NCBI RefSeq assembly: GCF_050947875.1
Contig: NC_134573.1
Coordinates: 71,487,315-71,551,314, forward strand
Reading direction: 5' to 3'
DNA: 64,000 nucleotides
Origin: Dermacentor variabilis
Lineage: Eukaryota > Arthropoda > Arachnida > Ixodida > Ixodidae
In this document: positions 1 to 12,826 of the stretch, piece by piece
How the letters are laid out: every line of letters starts with the position of its first letter
Position numbering within the stretch: position 1 is the stretch's first letter
Translations under genes and position numbers: made by a program
The notes under the pieces: generated by a model
Seen by the model: only the letters and a program-made list of their open reading frames with translations
The model's database searches: none
Told to the model about the DNA's origin: nothing

Positions 1-115
1 GTCGGGCACAATGACTGGGAGGAGAAGGTGACCCCCTGCTGTCGCATCGCCGCCGGTCGGGCACAATGGCACATACACTCACACACGCACATGAAGACAC
101 GTGGCATCGGAACAT

Positions 116-160
116 GCCTGGAAACGCCTGGAAACGCCTGGAAACGCCTGGAAACGCCTG
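116..160. repeat. 10-bp tandem repeat, four full units
   Basis: The unit GAAACGCCTG occurs four times head to tail at 121-160, preceded by a partial unit (GCCTG, 116-120). A separate short direct repeat (GTCGGGCACAATG) lies at 1-13 and about 56-68. Both look like local tandem duplications. The units are perfect, which suggests recent slippage. Confidence 0.9.
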
Positions 161-3100
161 GCGGGGAGCGTAGCGGCGACGCCGAACGGGCCAAAATGTC
201 TGCCGCTTTGTTGCAATCGCGCCGGCTAAACCGCGCGTCGTAGGCGAAACGTAACAGTATATCGTTCGGTCACTCAGTCCGGATCACAGACGCTGACTCA
301 ATCCAGTAGCCTTCAAATATCGCAGCAGAGCTTTTGTGGCCTTTTGTAGATGCGATATGCGAGGCCATGGTCCCAAGATCTTCTTCAAGGTGAACGGTGT
401 TCTATCTAGCTGATTGAGAGCTGTGCAAAGGTCATTTCTTTCGTTTTGTTGGCGGTGACGCTTGCCTCCTGAAATCGTGGGCTAGCGGCACTTCAAGTAA
501 TTCGGTTATTTGCTATTAATGAAATAAATTGAAATTTTCCCGATGTCGAACACTCTTTAGAGGGCACGTGACAACTTCAAGCGCATAACCAAAATTTGCC
601 ATGTGGCCTGGTGAGGGGCCCTTTAAGCGACTCCCTCGTAGCTTTTGTCAGGCGTCGATTTCCTATCTGACTGGCACGAATAGAATTCCCTCGGCGCTAT
701 CTTCTATTTGTTCTCGTGTTGAATAATTCTCCTTCGTGGAACATTGCTTCGTGGGATGAACAAGAAAAATTAATGGCTTTAGAAAAAAATGTGGTCTTCC
801 CTTTCCCACTCGCACAACGTGTGCACAGGTTCGCACCAGTATTGGTAACCTTTTTTTTTTTCATAAACGAAATCTGGAGGCCGCGGCTCTAAACACCACT
901 TTAAGAAGGTTGCCTAATGTTCAGAATGAAGAATATCAGAACATTCTATTTTTTGTTTTAGTTGTTCTCAAACGTGTTCTTTATTACTTTAAAACTATAG
1001 CTTTAAATTACAACCTGGCCTGGTTCGTCGGTGGTCGGAATGCGAAAAGCTAAAGCAACCGCGGATATGCTAAAGCTACTATATTTCAAGATTCTAGGTT
1101 CCGTCTAGAAAAACAGTTTCGATGCATTGTGATGGCCTACTAAGACGCTATTCGATATGCCTTTAGAAGAGGCAGAGACCGTTGGAGGCCCTTATCCCTT
1201 TGGGATAATAGGGGGCGAGGCACTCAATTTAGCGAAGTCCCTTGAGAAATTTTACTATAAGGAAGTTAACTGGCAATTTATACCAGCAAAAAAAAAAAAG
1301 GAGAGCAGCCTATAGCCGCTAAGACTCCGAACAGGCACTACCGTTCCTGTGTCCTTGCTAGGTACTCGTGCAATGTGCCCCTTGTCCCGCTCCTCCCTTT
1401 GTTTAAAGTATTTATAACATTTTTTAAAAATATACGCCGTATAATATGGGAAAAAGCCCAGGTAACATCCGCAAGTTACACACGTTCCCGTGCTTTCTGC
1501 GCAATGTCTCTCTCAAAGGCCAACCGAAAACGGATAAGGTTGTAGCCGTGTTCATGCGCGTTGAAAGGTACGCAAATAAGTGTCTTTAGAACAGGTGCAC
1601 GTTATTGGCAAGATGACACTGCGGGTCTTTTATTCACCAAACAAGTGCCGCCACCACCAGCCACTGGGGCTGCGATGAAGATAAATACTTAAGCAAGAGG
1701 TGCACTCCTGCTTCATCACTCGTCCGAGTGTTACACATGCGGATCTTCAAGGCCAAGCTTGGTGTTGTTCGTTCTGCCGGGTTCAAGCGCGACCGCGCCT
1801 TATCATCGCAGCACGGCCAACGCAGTTAAACATTTGCCGATCTGGCACAACGACACAAGCTTTCTGGAGCTCTCTGAGGGCATCCACCGGTAATTGCCGC
1901 CTACGTACCCCGGGCCCTTTGTTGCGGCTGCAAGTGCCAGCTAGCCACTCCCGCAGGAATAGGAACACTGTTCTACCGCCTTTGGCTCGGTGTGGCATTT
2001 ACGAACGCGTACTCTTTTCGTCTTGCATTCACTGATACCCCAACACACTATACTCGCGGTTCTGAAAAAAGAAAAAAAACAGTGAAAATGCTTTCGAACA
2101 CACGTTGTGCACTTGCACGCAGTACAACGTCCAGCGCGTCTCTTTACAGACTGCACTAAGCCGACTATACTCCAGAAGAACATTTCGTGAAACAAAAATT
2201 CTTGGACCCTGGCTACATACGTCGATGGCTCAGAAAGCCATTTGTGAGCTGCTGCATCTTTCGAGGAACACAGCTAGGTCTCGGCGACCGTTCGTAGCCC
2301 TGCTATGCGTCGTAGGGCGTGCGCGCACTGGTCACTCTCGAGCAAACAGGACGTTCCCCTGGCTGACCTCCCTGCCTCCATTTATCCTTGGCCTTTCTTT
2401 CTCGCTCTTACCTAGCGATAAGCGATCGAACGTATCATCCCAGATCTGAATCGCGTGCTTCCAATGTTGCTTCTTCTTTTACCTTGACTGTGTGTGGCGA
2501 CGCTGCCGTCAGCTGTGGCAAGCTTCAACGCAAGGTGCCTATACGCTGGCTCATGCGGTGATGTTGAATGTGTGGTGAAAAATCGTAAGCGAATGCATTG
2601 CAAAAATTTGATTTATTTTGATTTCCCTCAAGGAAAGACGGCGTAGACACTTGTCTTTATATGTTTGGAAGATCTCGGCAGTTCACAATAGATAAGCCCG
2701 TTAAGCGGGGCTGGTACGGAACGCTACCAATCGCACCTTTCTTTTTTATTTTGTGGCGTAGCGTACACACCGCAGACATAATGGCAGGCTGCGGGTTCCG
2801 TTGCCAAGAGATGTCGCCTCGGTACCTTGAATCAGCTTGTCTTGATGTTAGCAAACTGAATCGACTTGTCCTGATGATGTAATTGATTTACACTAGCCAC
2901 GTATTAGCGCAAGTTTCGCAAGTCACCGCAATACTGCAGTGGTTACGTTTCTTTCGGTCTCTGTTGGAAAGATGACGCTATGACCACTACCTGCCTGGCA
3001 TTTCTGGCAGTTTGTTAAGCTTTATAGAAAAGTTCAGATGTTCGAAGTGAATACGATAGCCGAAGCTGTTGTTGTCCGTCTCTTACATTTTTCTTTTCGC

Positions 3101-3479
3101 TAGCGTATCTCACAATAACGGCAAGACATAATCACATAAAATTTGACACAGTCTTATGTCATGGCTAAACTTAAAACCACGTGTTTATTTGATCTCAATC
3201 AATGAACATGAAAAGGTGCTAGAGTGCAAGGAATTCGGCACGCGAAGCCGAACAAGGAAGGACGAGAAACCAGCATACTAGGTTTTTTACATTCCTGTTC
3301 CGCTCCAAAAGCCAGAGTGCCAGACTGCCGACTAAATGACGAAAAAATTCACCAACGATTACGATACTCCCTAATGCGAAATTTGAGTGCAGCTGTGCAC
3401 GTGTTTTCATTTCGCGATACATTAGCTGGCATGGACAATCTGTCTCGTGCGGCACATTGCAAACGGATCGAAGTGTGGC

Positions 3480-3960
3480 GCGACTGCCTTCGCTAATCGG
3501 GAGATCGCGAGATGCAGCGTCTGGGTGACGCGTGGGCGCGAGTCACAGCAGCCGCCGCAGACAGACCTCCGCTCATGCAGTGCTTTGTTTCCGTATTTGG
3601 CATCGGTCGACGCGCTCGCCGCATGCCATCGGTGAAGAGACGACGGCGCGCTATTCTGGCGCTATCTTGTAGCGGTCGTCTCCGCAGAGCCCGTTTTGCA
3701 TGGCACTACGCGTTTCTTCTCACGCTTTCGCCATACCCTCGTCCGCGGCTTTCTGCCTCGTGATTCCGCTGCAGCATCCTTATCCGCTTTCGTCATCGCG
3801 CTTTCTTCCCTATAGTCGTCTTTCATCCCGCGCGGCGCTCCGCGTTCGCTCTTTCATCCTTCGCTATGCTCGTTCGCTCGGTTACGCCGAGGGACAACGC
3901 CCACGCGAAATGCAGGAGCAGGCACCTAAGAGCTGCGCTTTAAAGCTAGTTCCACCGGTG
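3480..3960. other. GC- and CpG-rich block
   Basis: This block is clearly richer in CG dinucleotides than its AT-leaning neighbours (many CGCG, GCGC and CGCC words). All reading frames stay open for moderate lengths, as expected from high GC, and none shows a known domain. It could be an unmethylated promoter-like island or an interspersed repeat; I cannot separate these by eye. It ends about 740 bases before the putative first exon of the M13 peptidase gene. Confidence 0.4.
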
Positions 3961-4299
3961 CCTTCATGTGAATAATGAAGGCTTCCTTATATTTAGTAAG
4001 GCGTAAATATGACAGAAAGCGTGGTAAAGGACAAGTGAATCCAGCCAACGACGAATACCTCTTCTATACTTTCGTATATACAGATCGTTGTAGTCCACCA
4101 TGATACATGTGTCCATGTAGGCTTATGTTTATTTGAAAAAGAAAAAACTGCTTGTATGCTAATTCCATATATTCCCATCAGTTAATACAACTATGTAAGG
4201 GTTATTATGCTGGGTTAAATGTGATATAGAATTACAAAAATGATGCATATGCTATCTTTTAAATAAGAAGCGCTATGTTTCAACACGAAACAAACAGGT

Positions 4300-4701
4300 G
4301 CTAAAGCGCAACGGCAACGGTTCAATAACAGTTTCTTTGTCCTCTGTATCGCAGTGTGACGCGGGAGACCACTGAGGAAGGGGGCCCGACTGTAGCCTGC
4401 GCAGGAGGTGCTACGCCGGTCGCGTTATCTAATCAGCGAGCCGTTGCGAAGGTAAGAGATAAGGACAGAATGGGAGGCTGACGTTCCCGTCGCTTCTTCA
4501 CACTGCAGGCATACGTGCACTCCGTACGTATCTGTCGCACCTCTACGCGGACATCTTTTGTTTGACTTATATTTTTTTACGATGCGGCAGGTGACCGTTC
4601 GCCCAGATGAGCCCAGTTCGCGCCCAGCGCTGGAGAGCGGCTGGATTACCGTCGCCGTCTGATTTACGCGGCGTCACAGAGGTCGCCTACGATATCCGGC
4701 C
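4300..4701 (+). promoter_or_regulatory. possible promoter and 5' UTR of the M13 peptidase gene
   Basis: This moderately GC-rich stretch lies directly upstream of a candidate first coding exon whose ATG sits in a strong context (GGCCATGG). No TATA box at a convincing distance was found; the T-rich tract near 4568-4578 is not a clear TATA element. The assignment rests only on position before the candidate start codon and on local composition. Transcript 5' ends would decide. Confidence 0.25.
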
Positions 4702-4719
4702 ATGGCGACAAACAAACAG
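4702..4719 (+). CDS. candidate first coding exon (M-A-T-N-K-Q) of the M13 peptidase
   Basis: An ATG in strong context (GCCATGG) is followed by five codons and then a consensus donor, CAG|GTGAGT, at 4719/4720. The exon ends in phase 0, which matches the phase-0 start of the downstream exons at 30206, 31928 and 33259. The encoded tail start would be six polar residues, fitting a short cytoplasmic N terminus of a type II membrane protein. The link across a roughly 25.5 kb intron is inferred from splice signals and phase only. It could belong to another transcript or be chance. Confidence 0.4.
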
Positions 4720-7700
4720 GTGAGTGCTTGTATGCCGCGTCTTCAAGCGGAGGGATTATATCCGAGCATAACACGAAGAGCGCTGTGTGTGTGTGTGTGT
4801 CTCTTTATTATGTCCTGTGTTTTAGAACTGCGCTCGTTTTGTTTCCAGACGTGCCGTGCCCACCAGCCTAAGTCATAATCCTCGTGAAACACGCCCGCGT
4901 TTTTTTTTCGTCTTGCAGCCCGCTGTAGACACGCTACGACGACGGTAGAAAGTGAAGTGAGGGGCGAGGTTAGTCGTCTGTTCTCCGCCATACACAAATA
5001 TTTAGAGGGCAGGTGTTTCTTCAGAGGCTCGGGACCGAGGGTGCAGTGAGGATCGAGTCGCTGTTGGCAAAACAGAAATTGGGAGACGAGAGTCGCCGCT
5101 AGGACTGTTTGGTTCGAAAACTTGAAAATAGAAGCTCCGAGGCGCGTAAACGCAGAGGGGGCGCATTAATGGCTTATGTTGGACACTCCGAGTGCGTACG
5201 ACTCTATGCTGCACCTTTGTTGCCGCTTTTATCGTTCGGCTTAAGCTCGTTCGGCTTAAGCCGAAACGGGGCGACTTAAACACGAGGAGACGAGAGAAAC
5301 TTACGCCACAGGATCAGCCGTGGCTTACAACTCTATGCGAGTGAGTAGTAACCCCTTTTGTGGGTGACTTTTGTTTGTCACCGTGGTTTATGTGGCACTG
5401 TTATTGCTTTTTTTATGGAAATCACTGCTGATTTTTTTTAATTTGTGAAGATCACTGTCTGACGTATAGAGACGTGCGTGTTTCACATCTGCATGGGGCT
5501 CAGTAATAGGTTTCATCACCCAAATGTCGCGAGTGATCGTGAGTCGTGTTCTAACGCGAAAAGCAGCGAAGTTCATTGATTTCCATTGTTGGCGTCATGC
5601 ATGGTTGGGTCGTTCAGATGGATAACGCAAATAGTACTGGAATCTGTACATAGTCCTGCAGTATTTGCAGTGACACGAATATCAATGTACCACGTATCAG
5701 TGTACCATCATGATGCTGGCGACAGTTTATAGTGACTACTAATTAGAGTTTCGTTTGAAAACGTCTTTATTATGTTTAACTACTTTATAGATGTTTCAGT
5801 AAAAAATTGACGTGGACTGGTTGCTGAGAACCGAACAGGGCCCAAAGCTGGTCTCTTACAATACTTGAAGAATCCCTTTATTTTCATTGTTTGTGTGCGC
5901 CAGTCGAGTCAGTGCACATTATCAGGATAAAAAAAAAATATCGGTAATCTGTCGACATCCATATAAGGCGCCGTCGAATACGGCGAGGTGAAGCCACTAT
6001 CATGTTGGACGTTTGCGCAATGGGCCTGAAATCGTCGCTAGCGTGGCTGCGGAGAGCGCGATAAGCATCCACCTCAATGCCTACGAAGTAGAGTGCATTG
6101 TTTGCGCTCACTCAGTGCCTGAGATGGACTCGTGGAATTGCAGGAAATTCCGGTGTGAAATGGTATCTCTTACGCAATTTTGAGAGAATGAGCTTGCACT
6201 CAGATTGTGAATGGCCGTATTACTCATCTAGTTTGCCTCAGCGGGATACTCCAATTAGTTCAGTGCTAACTGTATGCTGCCTAGTCCGTAACGTGAGCTA
6301 TGCTGATCGTTTCATTTCCCGCAGTTCCCATCTCGGTTCGCCACGCTGCCCGCCATGCAAACATACGTAGTTTTTTTTTATCTCTACACTGTTGTTCTAT
6401 GTGTATTTAGAGTCGAATTCACGGCCTTGACGTTTGCGATTGTCATTGTCCCATTCCTGAGATCGTACGTTTGGGAAGTGATATTCGGTTGTGTATTGTG
6501 TGTTCACTCTCATGACTCTTATCATTGTGCCTCATTACGTCACCGGGCTGCGGCATGAGCGAAGCGTATTGCTCACTCCTCGGTTTTGTTTTCTGGACAT
6601 CGCCTGGTATAGTGACTCATGTTTTTTTATGCAAACAAATTTCCGCGCGGCATACGCCAGCATCTAAATGTACGTGTTCAGCCTCAGGCCGAAAACTGTG
6701 GCAGTGACCTACAGAAATTCAATTCATAATCCATCGTGTATAACTGTCAATTTCATTTGTCGGCATTTTGGGGGATGTTTGAACTTTTTTCAGTTTAGTT
6801 CTGATTCGCGAAAAGCAGACCTACAGCAGGCGGTTACACAAGTATGGTGAATGGCCCTGCAAAGATGGTACACACGAACGCCAAATACTCAATTTGCTAC
6901 GCAGCCACTTATGCTTTCTCGATTTGTAATTGGAAGACAAACACTAGTACAGGACTTGTAAGGCACACAAGCCCAAGTTATCGATATTCTTGTCAGTGTG
7001 TATTTGGTTCGCGTCGACAAAAACATACAAATAATTTGTTTTTTAGACAAGAGAGAACAAAAAGAAATTCCTGCGAGACGTACCGCAATTATAATTCGTC
7101 AAGGGGGTAATTCGAAGAAGCACATATTCAGGACAAAATAAATTTAATCGCATGATTGGCTATATAGGTTTAATAAATAATTAATTATGAAAAAAGAATC
7201 TATTGCGCGCCAATTCAAGCAAATATAACATGGAAGATTTTGCTCACTTCCACGTGTTTGTAGAAAGCTTAAGAAAGGAATTGTGTACACGCTATATGGT
7301 CCATTTTAAATGGCTCGCGCACGAACTTAAATTTCCTCTTGGCTTTATATAACTATCTAAGCGATGGTGTAGAGGCACTAAATTCCAGTTCAATATCTGT
7401 TAGCAATAATGCACAAGCGTTCTTTTCGAAATGCGACACATGTCTCGCATTTTCCTGATGCTCTTGCCATTAGATTTCGCTGCATTAGATTTGTCTCCTT
7501 AGAATGGCGCACGTTTGCAGCTCGAACAATGGGCGGCGATGTTTCCCGATACCTGTTGTAGTTGATTGAGGTACTGCCTGTGTGTTCACGTGCTCGTCAC
7601 ATCATCCTCCAAAATGCGACCCAGATTTGCGGACTCAAAGCTACAAAAAAAAAAAAAAAGAGAAAGACGTGTGCACGTACTCGCCGATAGTGCTGTCACA

Positions 7701-8727
7701 TACAGAAACGTAACTTAAGGAACCACACTTATCGGATGCGAAACTTCTTCCTGCAGTCGTTATCGTGCTTGTCGCTGTATTCGTTGTCGTTATCGTGGGG
7801 TCGGCTACGACCGTTCTAAGTACGGCATGATGGGTGCTCTCGTAATCGCCATATGCACGCCGGTTTCTTTTTTTTAGGCTGTGGGTCGGTCCAGACTCAA
7901 CTGAACGCTTGAATTATAAGTTCCGCTACTTAGCAGCGTTTCACGCCGATGAATCTGGGTTGTTTCTGTTGCCATGTGATTATTCTGCATCCCTAATTGT
8001 ATTCGTACCAGCTCGCGTCTTGCTTTACATCGAGATGCCACAGAACGGTTTATCACGCACCTCGCATATCTTTCTAGACATGTGTTTGCTTAGTGAGGTA
8101 GACGTCTTTGCATTACCTGTACATATACTTTTCTGGAGTTAAAAATGTCATAAGCGCGGATTTTAGAAAAATCCCGCTACAGCATATAGCCTGATTCCAC
8201 CCGCTCAGGTGGTAGTATTTCGAGGTCTTTTTTTTTAAATAATCAAATATTCAGCTAATTGACTTTGGTCACAAGCTACAAGTCTTCAATTTCAGTGGGT
8301 ATGCACTCATAGATTTTCCACATACCCGGACCCTTGAGTGCAGCACTAGTTCCCAAATATGCCTCCCCGAAATGTGTGCAGAGAGAATATTACATTGACA
8401 TTGATGCCGCATGCTGCTTCTTCCCTCCATACGGTAGGATTTCCGGTGAGACAACATTTTAAAAGCTACTGTTCGGGCCCATTGAAGGTTGCGGACGGAT
8501 AATGCTAAGCTGTTCTTCTCTGGACTTTAAGCAATAAACGCAGTCCTAGCTGCGATTAACGTAAACACAAGAATTGCACGTCCCACAAGTTGAGGAGTTA
8601 ATCAGCGAATTTTTCGTAGTTTCCGGTTGCCGTTCTTTCACAAATATACTACCTGCATGTTGAAGCAACTGCAGCTGAAGCAGCGGCATTCAGCATCGTC
8701 CACAGGGGACCTAATTATAGCCGCGAC
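4720..8727. other. proximal part of putative intron 1, no gene seen
   Basis: I see no credible gene or complete mobile element. A (TG)n run lies near 4785-4802. The word TCGTTCGGCTTAAG occurs twice in tandem around 5231-5260. A-rich and T-rich runs are common, for example 7644-7659. Open frames are short and of non-protein-like composition. Confidence 0.5.
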
Positions 8728-8874
<147 letters not shown>

Positions 8875-9996
8875 ATTATGCTTACTGAGTGTGTATGTTG
8901 TAATGCAAGTTAATGCTATACAGCTAATGCGATGCCAGAAATTCTCATTTTATTGCACATTGTTATTATTAATTACTATTTTTTTCTTTGCGCCACTCTC
9001 ATTCTGTTTTTCTCTCCCCAATTCCCTTTCCCACGCAGAGCAGCATGCCAGCGATCTATACGCCGGTTGAAATATCTGTCTTTCATTAACGAGTTCTCTC
9101 TCTCTCTCTCTCATTATTTTCATCTAATGTAACGGCTAATAACATGCGATGTTTGTTCATGAAACCAGAATGGGTAAAACATTTTATGTCATGCAACGTT
9201 TAGGTTTATGCACGACACAGTTCAGAACCTATGCCCAAATGCGCAGTGTGAACACCTCTGCAGCGGTCTCACGAGGGCAAATGTGTTTTTGGATTTTTTT
9301 TTTTGTGAGGGATGAGTGATGATGACAAGTGTATGCATGAAGTATGACACGTGCATAAGTACATGCAAGCTTCTATACCTCTCGTGCCGCAGTAACCGAG
9401 AGCAATTATGGGGTGTTCGTCAATAATGGGCACATACCCAGCGACCCAAGTACGCGGTAGGCCAAATACGGGAAGCATAAGTAGTTCAAGGAAGCCGTTG
9501 AATATGATGCGCTGCTCTATTAAGAAGTTTCTGCTTTAGACATACATACAATCATGCAGTATACGTGCAGGTCTTGTGCATGATTTATTGGTTATGCAGA
9601 CAACAATGCTCTCACTGGTGCGACTATGTTGGTGAAAAATCACTACTAAGCTGCTAATGCAGCCGGTTTGCTTGAACTAACATTCTGTCAGCTTATAACG
9701 TTTGTAAAGATGTCCACAAGATTGCCCGATAAGATACCGACCGAAAAACGTGAAACTGTGCTAGGCAAAGAGAAGGCCGCTTTTCAGAAAAAAATGAAAG
9801 AAAAAGCTATAATGAGATGAATAATTTTTGGTAGTTGGGGTGGGGAGAGAGTGCAATATTCTCTCGTGGGAATTCTCGCAAACTTCTTGCACTTCAGTAT
9901 CTTAAGCTGGCGGGCGAACGAGACAGCTGCTGAAAGGGTACTGAGAACGATTTCATTTACCTTAAATGAAAGACAGGCCGGACAGTCCGCCATTGG
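8875..9996. other. non-coding stretch between microsatellite and RTE LINE
   Basis: No gene recognised. A short (CT)n run lies at about 9097-9111. The 5' boundary of the following RTE element is not visible; it may begin a few tens of bases before the ATG at 10000. Confidence 0.5.
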
Positions 9997-9999
9997 AAC

Positions 10000-11208
10000 A
10001 TGAACCTGGCAACGTTTAACGCTAGAACGTTATCTAGTGAGGCGAGCCTAGCAGTGCTATTGGAGGAATTAGAGCGCAGTAAATGGTATATAATAGGGCT
10101 CAGTGAAGTTAGGAGGCCGAAAGAAGCATATACAGTGCTAAAAAGCGGGCACGTCCTGTGCTACCGGGGCTTAGCGGAGAGACGAGAACTAGGAGTCGGA
10201 TTCCTGATTGTTAAAAATATAGCTGGTAACATACAGGAATTCTATAGCATTAACGAGAGGGTGGCAGGTCTTGTTGTGAAACTTAATAAGAGGTACAAAA
10301 TGAAGGTTGTACAGGTCTAGGCCCCTACATCCAGTCATGATGACCACGAAGTCGAAAGCTTCTATGAAGACGTGGAATCGGCGATGGGTAGAGTGAAAAC
10401 AAAATACACTATACTAATGGGCGACTTTAATGCCAAGGTAGGCAAGAAGCAGGCTGGAGAGAAGGCAGTGGGGGAATATGGCATAGGCACTAGGAATAGC
10501 AGGGGAGAGTTATTAGTAGAGTTTGCGGAACAGAATAATATGCGGATAATGAATACCTTCTTCCACAAGCGGGATAGCCGAAAGTGGACGTGGATGAGCC
10601 CGAACGGCGAGACTAGAAATGAAATAGACTTCATACTCTGCGCTAATCCTGGCATCTTACAAGATGTGGACGTGCTCAGCAAGGTGCGCTGCAGTGACCA
10701 TAGGATGGTAAGAACTTGAATTAGCCTAGATCTGAGGAGGGAATGGAAGAAACTGGTACATATGAAGCCGATCAATGAGTTAGTGGTAAGAGGAAAAATA
10801 GAGGAATTCCAGATCAAGCTACAGAACAGGTATTCGGTTTTAACTCAGGAAGAGGACCTTAGTTTTGAAGCAATGAACGACAATCTTGTGGGCATCATTA
10901 AGGAATGTGCAATAGAAGTCGGTGGTAACTCCATTAGACAGGATACCAGTAAGCTATCGCAGGAGACAAAAGATCTGATCAAGAAACGCCAATGTATGAA
11001 AGCCTCTAACCCTACAGCTAGAATAGAACTGGCAGAACTTTCGAAGTTAATCAGCAAGCGTAAGACAGATGACATAAGGAAGTATAATATGGATAGAGTT
11101 GAAGATGCTCTCAGGAACAGGGGACGCCTAAAAGCAGTGAAGAAATTAGGAATTGGCAAGAATCAGATGTATGCGTTAAGAGATCAAAGCCGGCAATATC
11201 ATTACTAA
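10000..11208 (+). pseudogene. RTE endonuclease and linker region, two in-frame stops
   Basis: The frame from 10000 encodes an endonuclease/exonuclease/phosphatase fold that nicks target DNA for target-primed reverse transcription. Visible motifs are GLSEVRR (Glu metal ligand), GDFNAKVG and the terminal SDHRMV with the catalytic Asp-His. A TAG at 10318-10320 lies where RTE relatives have a conserved Tyr before A-P-T-S. A TGA at 10717-10719 falls just after the SDH motif, at a position compatible with C-to-T decay of an Arg codon. The same frame resumes after both stops and continues to 11208. Near 11180-11190 the homologous reading moves to the next frame, so this part is separated from the polymerase by a frameshift. 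Confidence 0.85.
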
Positions 11209-11209
11209 T

Positions 11210-12806
11210 ATGGATGAGATAGTTCAAGTGGCTGAGGAGTTCTATAAAGATTTATACAGTACCAGTGGCACCCACGACGATAATGGAATAGAAAATAGTC
11301 TAGAGGAATTCGAAATCCCACAGGTAACGTCGCAAGAAGTAACGAAAGCCTTGGGAGATATGCAAAGGGGGAAGGCAGCTGGGGAGGATCAGGTAACAGC
11401 AGATTTGTTGAAGGATGGTGGACAGAGTGTTCTAGAGAAACTGGCCACCCTGTATACGCAATGCCTCATGAACTCGAGCGTACCGGAATCTTGGAAGAAC
11501 GCTAACATAATCCTAATCCATAAGAAAGGGGACGCCAAAGACTTGAAAAATTATAGACCGATCAGCTTACTGTCAGTTGCCTACAAAGTATTTACTAAGG
11601 TAATGGCAAATAGAATCAGGAACACCTTAGACTTCTGTCAAGCAAAGGACCAGGAAGGATTCCGTAAAGGCTACTCAACAATAGACCATATTCACACTAT
11701 CAATCAGGTGATAGAGAAATGTGCAGAATATAACCAACCCTTATATATAGCTTTCATTGATTACGAGAAAGCGTTTGATTCTGTCGAAACCTCAGCAGTC
11801 ATGGAGGCATTACGGAACCGGGGTGTAGACGAGCCGTATGTAAAAATACTAAAAGATATCTATAGCGGCTCCACAGCCACTGTAGTCCTGCATAAAGAAA
11901 GCAACAAAATCCCAATAAAGAAAGGCGTCAGGCAGGGAGATACGGTCTCTCCAATGCTATTCACAGCGTGTTTACAGGAGGTATTCAGAGACCTGGATTG
12001 GGAAGAATTGGGGATGAAAGTTAATGAAGAATACCTTAGTAACTTGCGATTCGCTGATGATATTGCCTTGCTTAGTAACTCAGGGGACCGATTGCAATGC
12101 ATGTTGACTGACCTGGAGAGGCAAAGCAGAAGAGTGGGTCTAAAAATTAATTTGCAGAAAACTAAAGTAATGTTTAACAGTCTCGGAAGAGAACAGCAAT
12201 TTACAATAGGTAGCGAGGCACTGGAAGTGGTAAGGGAGTACATCTACTTAGGGCACGTAGTGACGGCGGATCCGGATCATGAGACGGAAATAATCAGAAG
12301 AATAAGAATGGGCTGGGGGCGTTTGGCAGGCATTTTCAGATCATGAATAGCAGGTTGTCATTATTCCTCAAGAGAAAAGTGTATAATAGCTGTGTCTTAC
12401 CCGTACTCACCTACGGGGCAGAAACCTGGAGGCTTACGAAAAGGGTTCTACTCAAATTGAGGACGACGCAACGACCTATGGAAAGAAGAATGATAGGTGT
12501 AACGTTAAGGGATAAGAAAAGAGCAGATTGGGTGAGGGAGCAAACGGGAGTTAATGACATCTTAGTTGAAATCAAGAAAAAGAAATGGGGGCATGGGCAG
12601 GACATGTAATGAGGAGGGAAGATAACCGATGGTCATTAAGGGTTACTGACTGGATTCCAAGGGAAGGGAAGCGTAGCCGGGGGCGGCAGAAAGTTAGGTG
12701 GGCGGATGAGATTAAGAAGTTTGCAGGGACGACATGGCCACAATTAGTACATGACCGGGGTTGTTGGAGAAGTATGGGAGAGGCCTTTGCCCTGCAGTGG
12801 GCGTAA
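11210..12806 (+). pseudogene. RTE reverse transcriptase and C-terminal tail, frameshifted
   Basis: The 378-codon open frame 11210-12346 carries the reverse transcriptase that copies the element's RNA at the nicked target. Motifs in order: NYRPISLLS, AFIDYEKAFDSV with the first catalytic Asp, RQGDTVSPMLF, and LRFADDIALL with the catalytic Asp pair, all intact. The homologous reading then shifts frame near 12335-12345 into 12343-12609 (LPVLTYGAETW motif). It shifts again within the G run near 12584-12590 into 12585-12806 (AGHVMRREDNRW, then EAFALQW and stop). The catalytic core is therefore preserved while the downstream thumb and tail are out of frame. Confidence 0.85.
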
Positions 12807-12826
12807 CCAGGCTGATGATGATGAAG

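Larger units (their letters stand above)
1..4300. other. upstream flank without a recognisable gene
   Basis: I see no credible coding region in this stretch; the open frames are short and lack domain-like composition. It holds a 10-base tandem repeat near the left edge, several T runs (for example 850-861), a GC-rich block at about 3480-3960 and otherwise ordinary AT-leaning DNA. A repeat library for the species could reveal old transposons that I cannot recognise by eye. Confidence 0.5.
9997..12826 (+). mobile_element. RTE-clade non-LTR retrotransposon, near complete but disabled
   Basis: One element encodes an apurinic-type endonuclease followed by a reverse transcriptase and a C-terminal tail, and ends just after the last stop codon in a short GAT-repeat tail (about 12809-12824). 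That layout, the lack of RNase H and the GAT tail fit the RTE clade. The 3' UTR is very short, which is also typical. The coding frame is interrupted by two nonsense codons and three frameshifts, yet most of the protein still reads cleanly, so the insertion is relatively young. I did not find target-site duplications. It lies in the putative first intron of the M13 gene in the same orientation. Confidence 0.9.

Noticed and set aside
116..160. Short regular repeats as a CRISPR-like array
   Set aside because: Units are 10 bases with no spacers, and the DNA is nuclear animal sequence. It is a simple tandem repeat.
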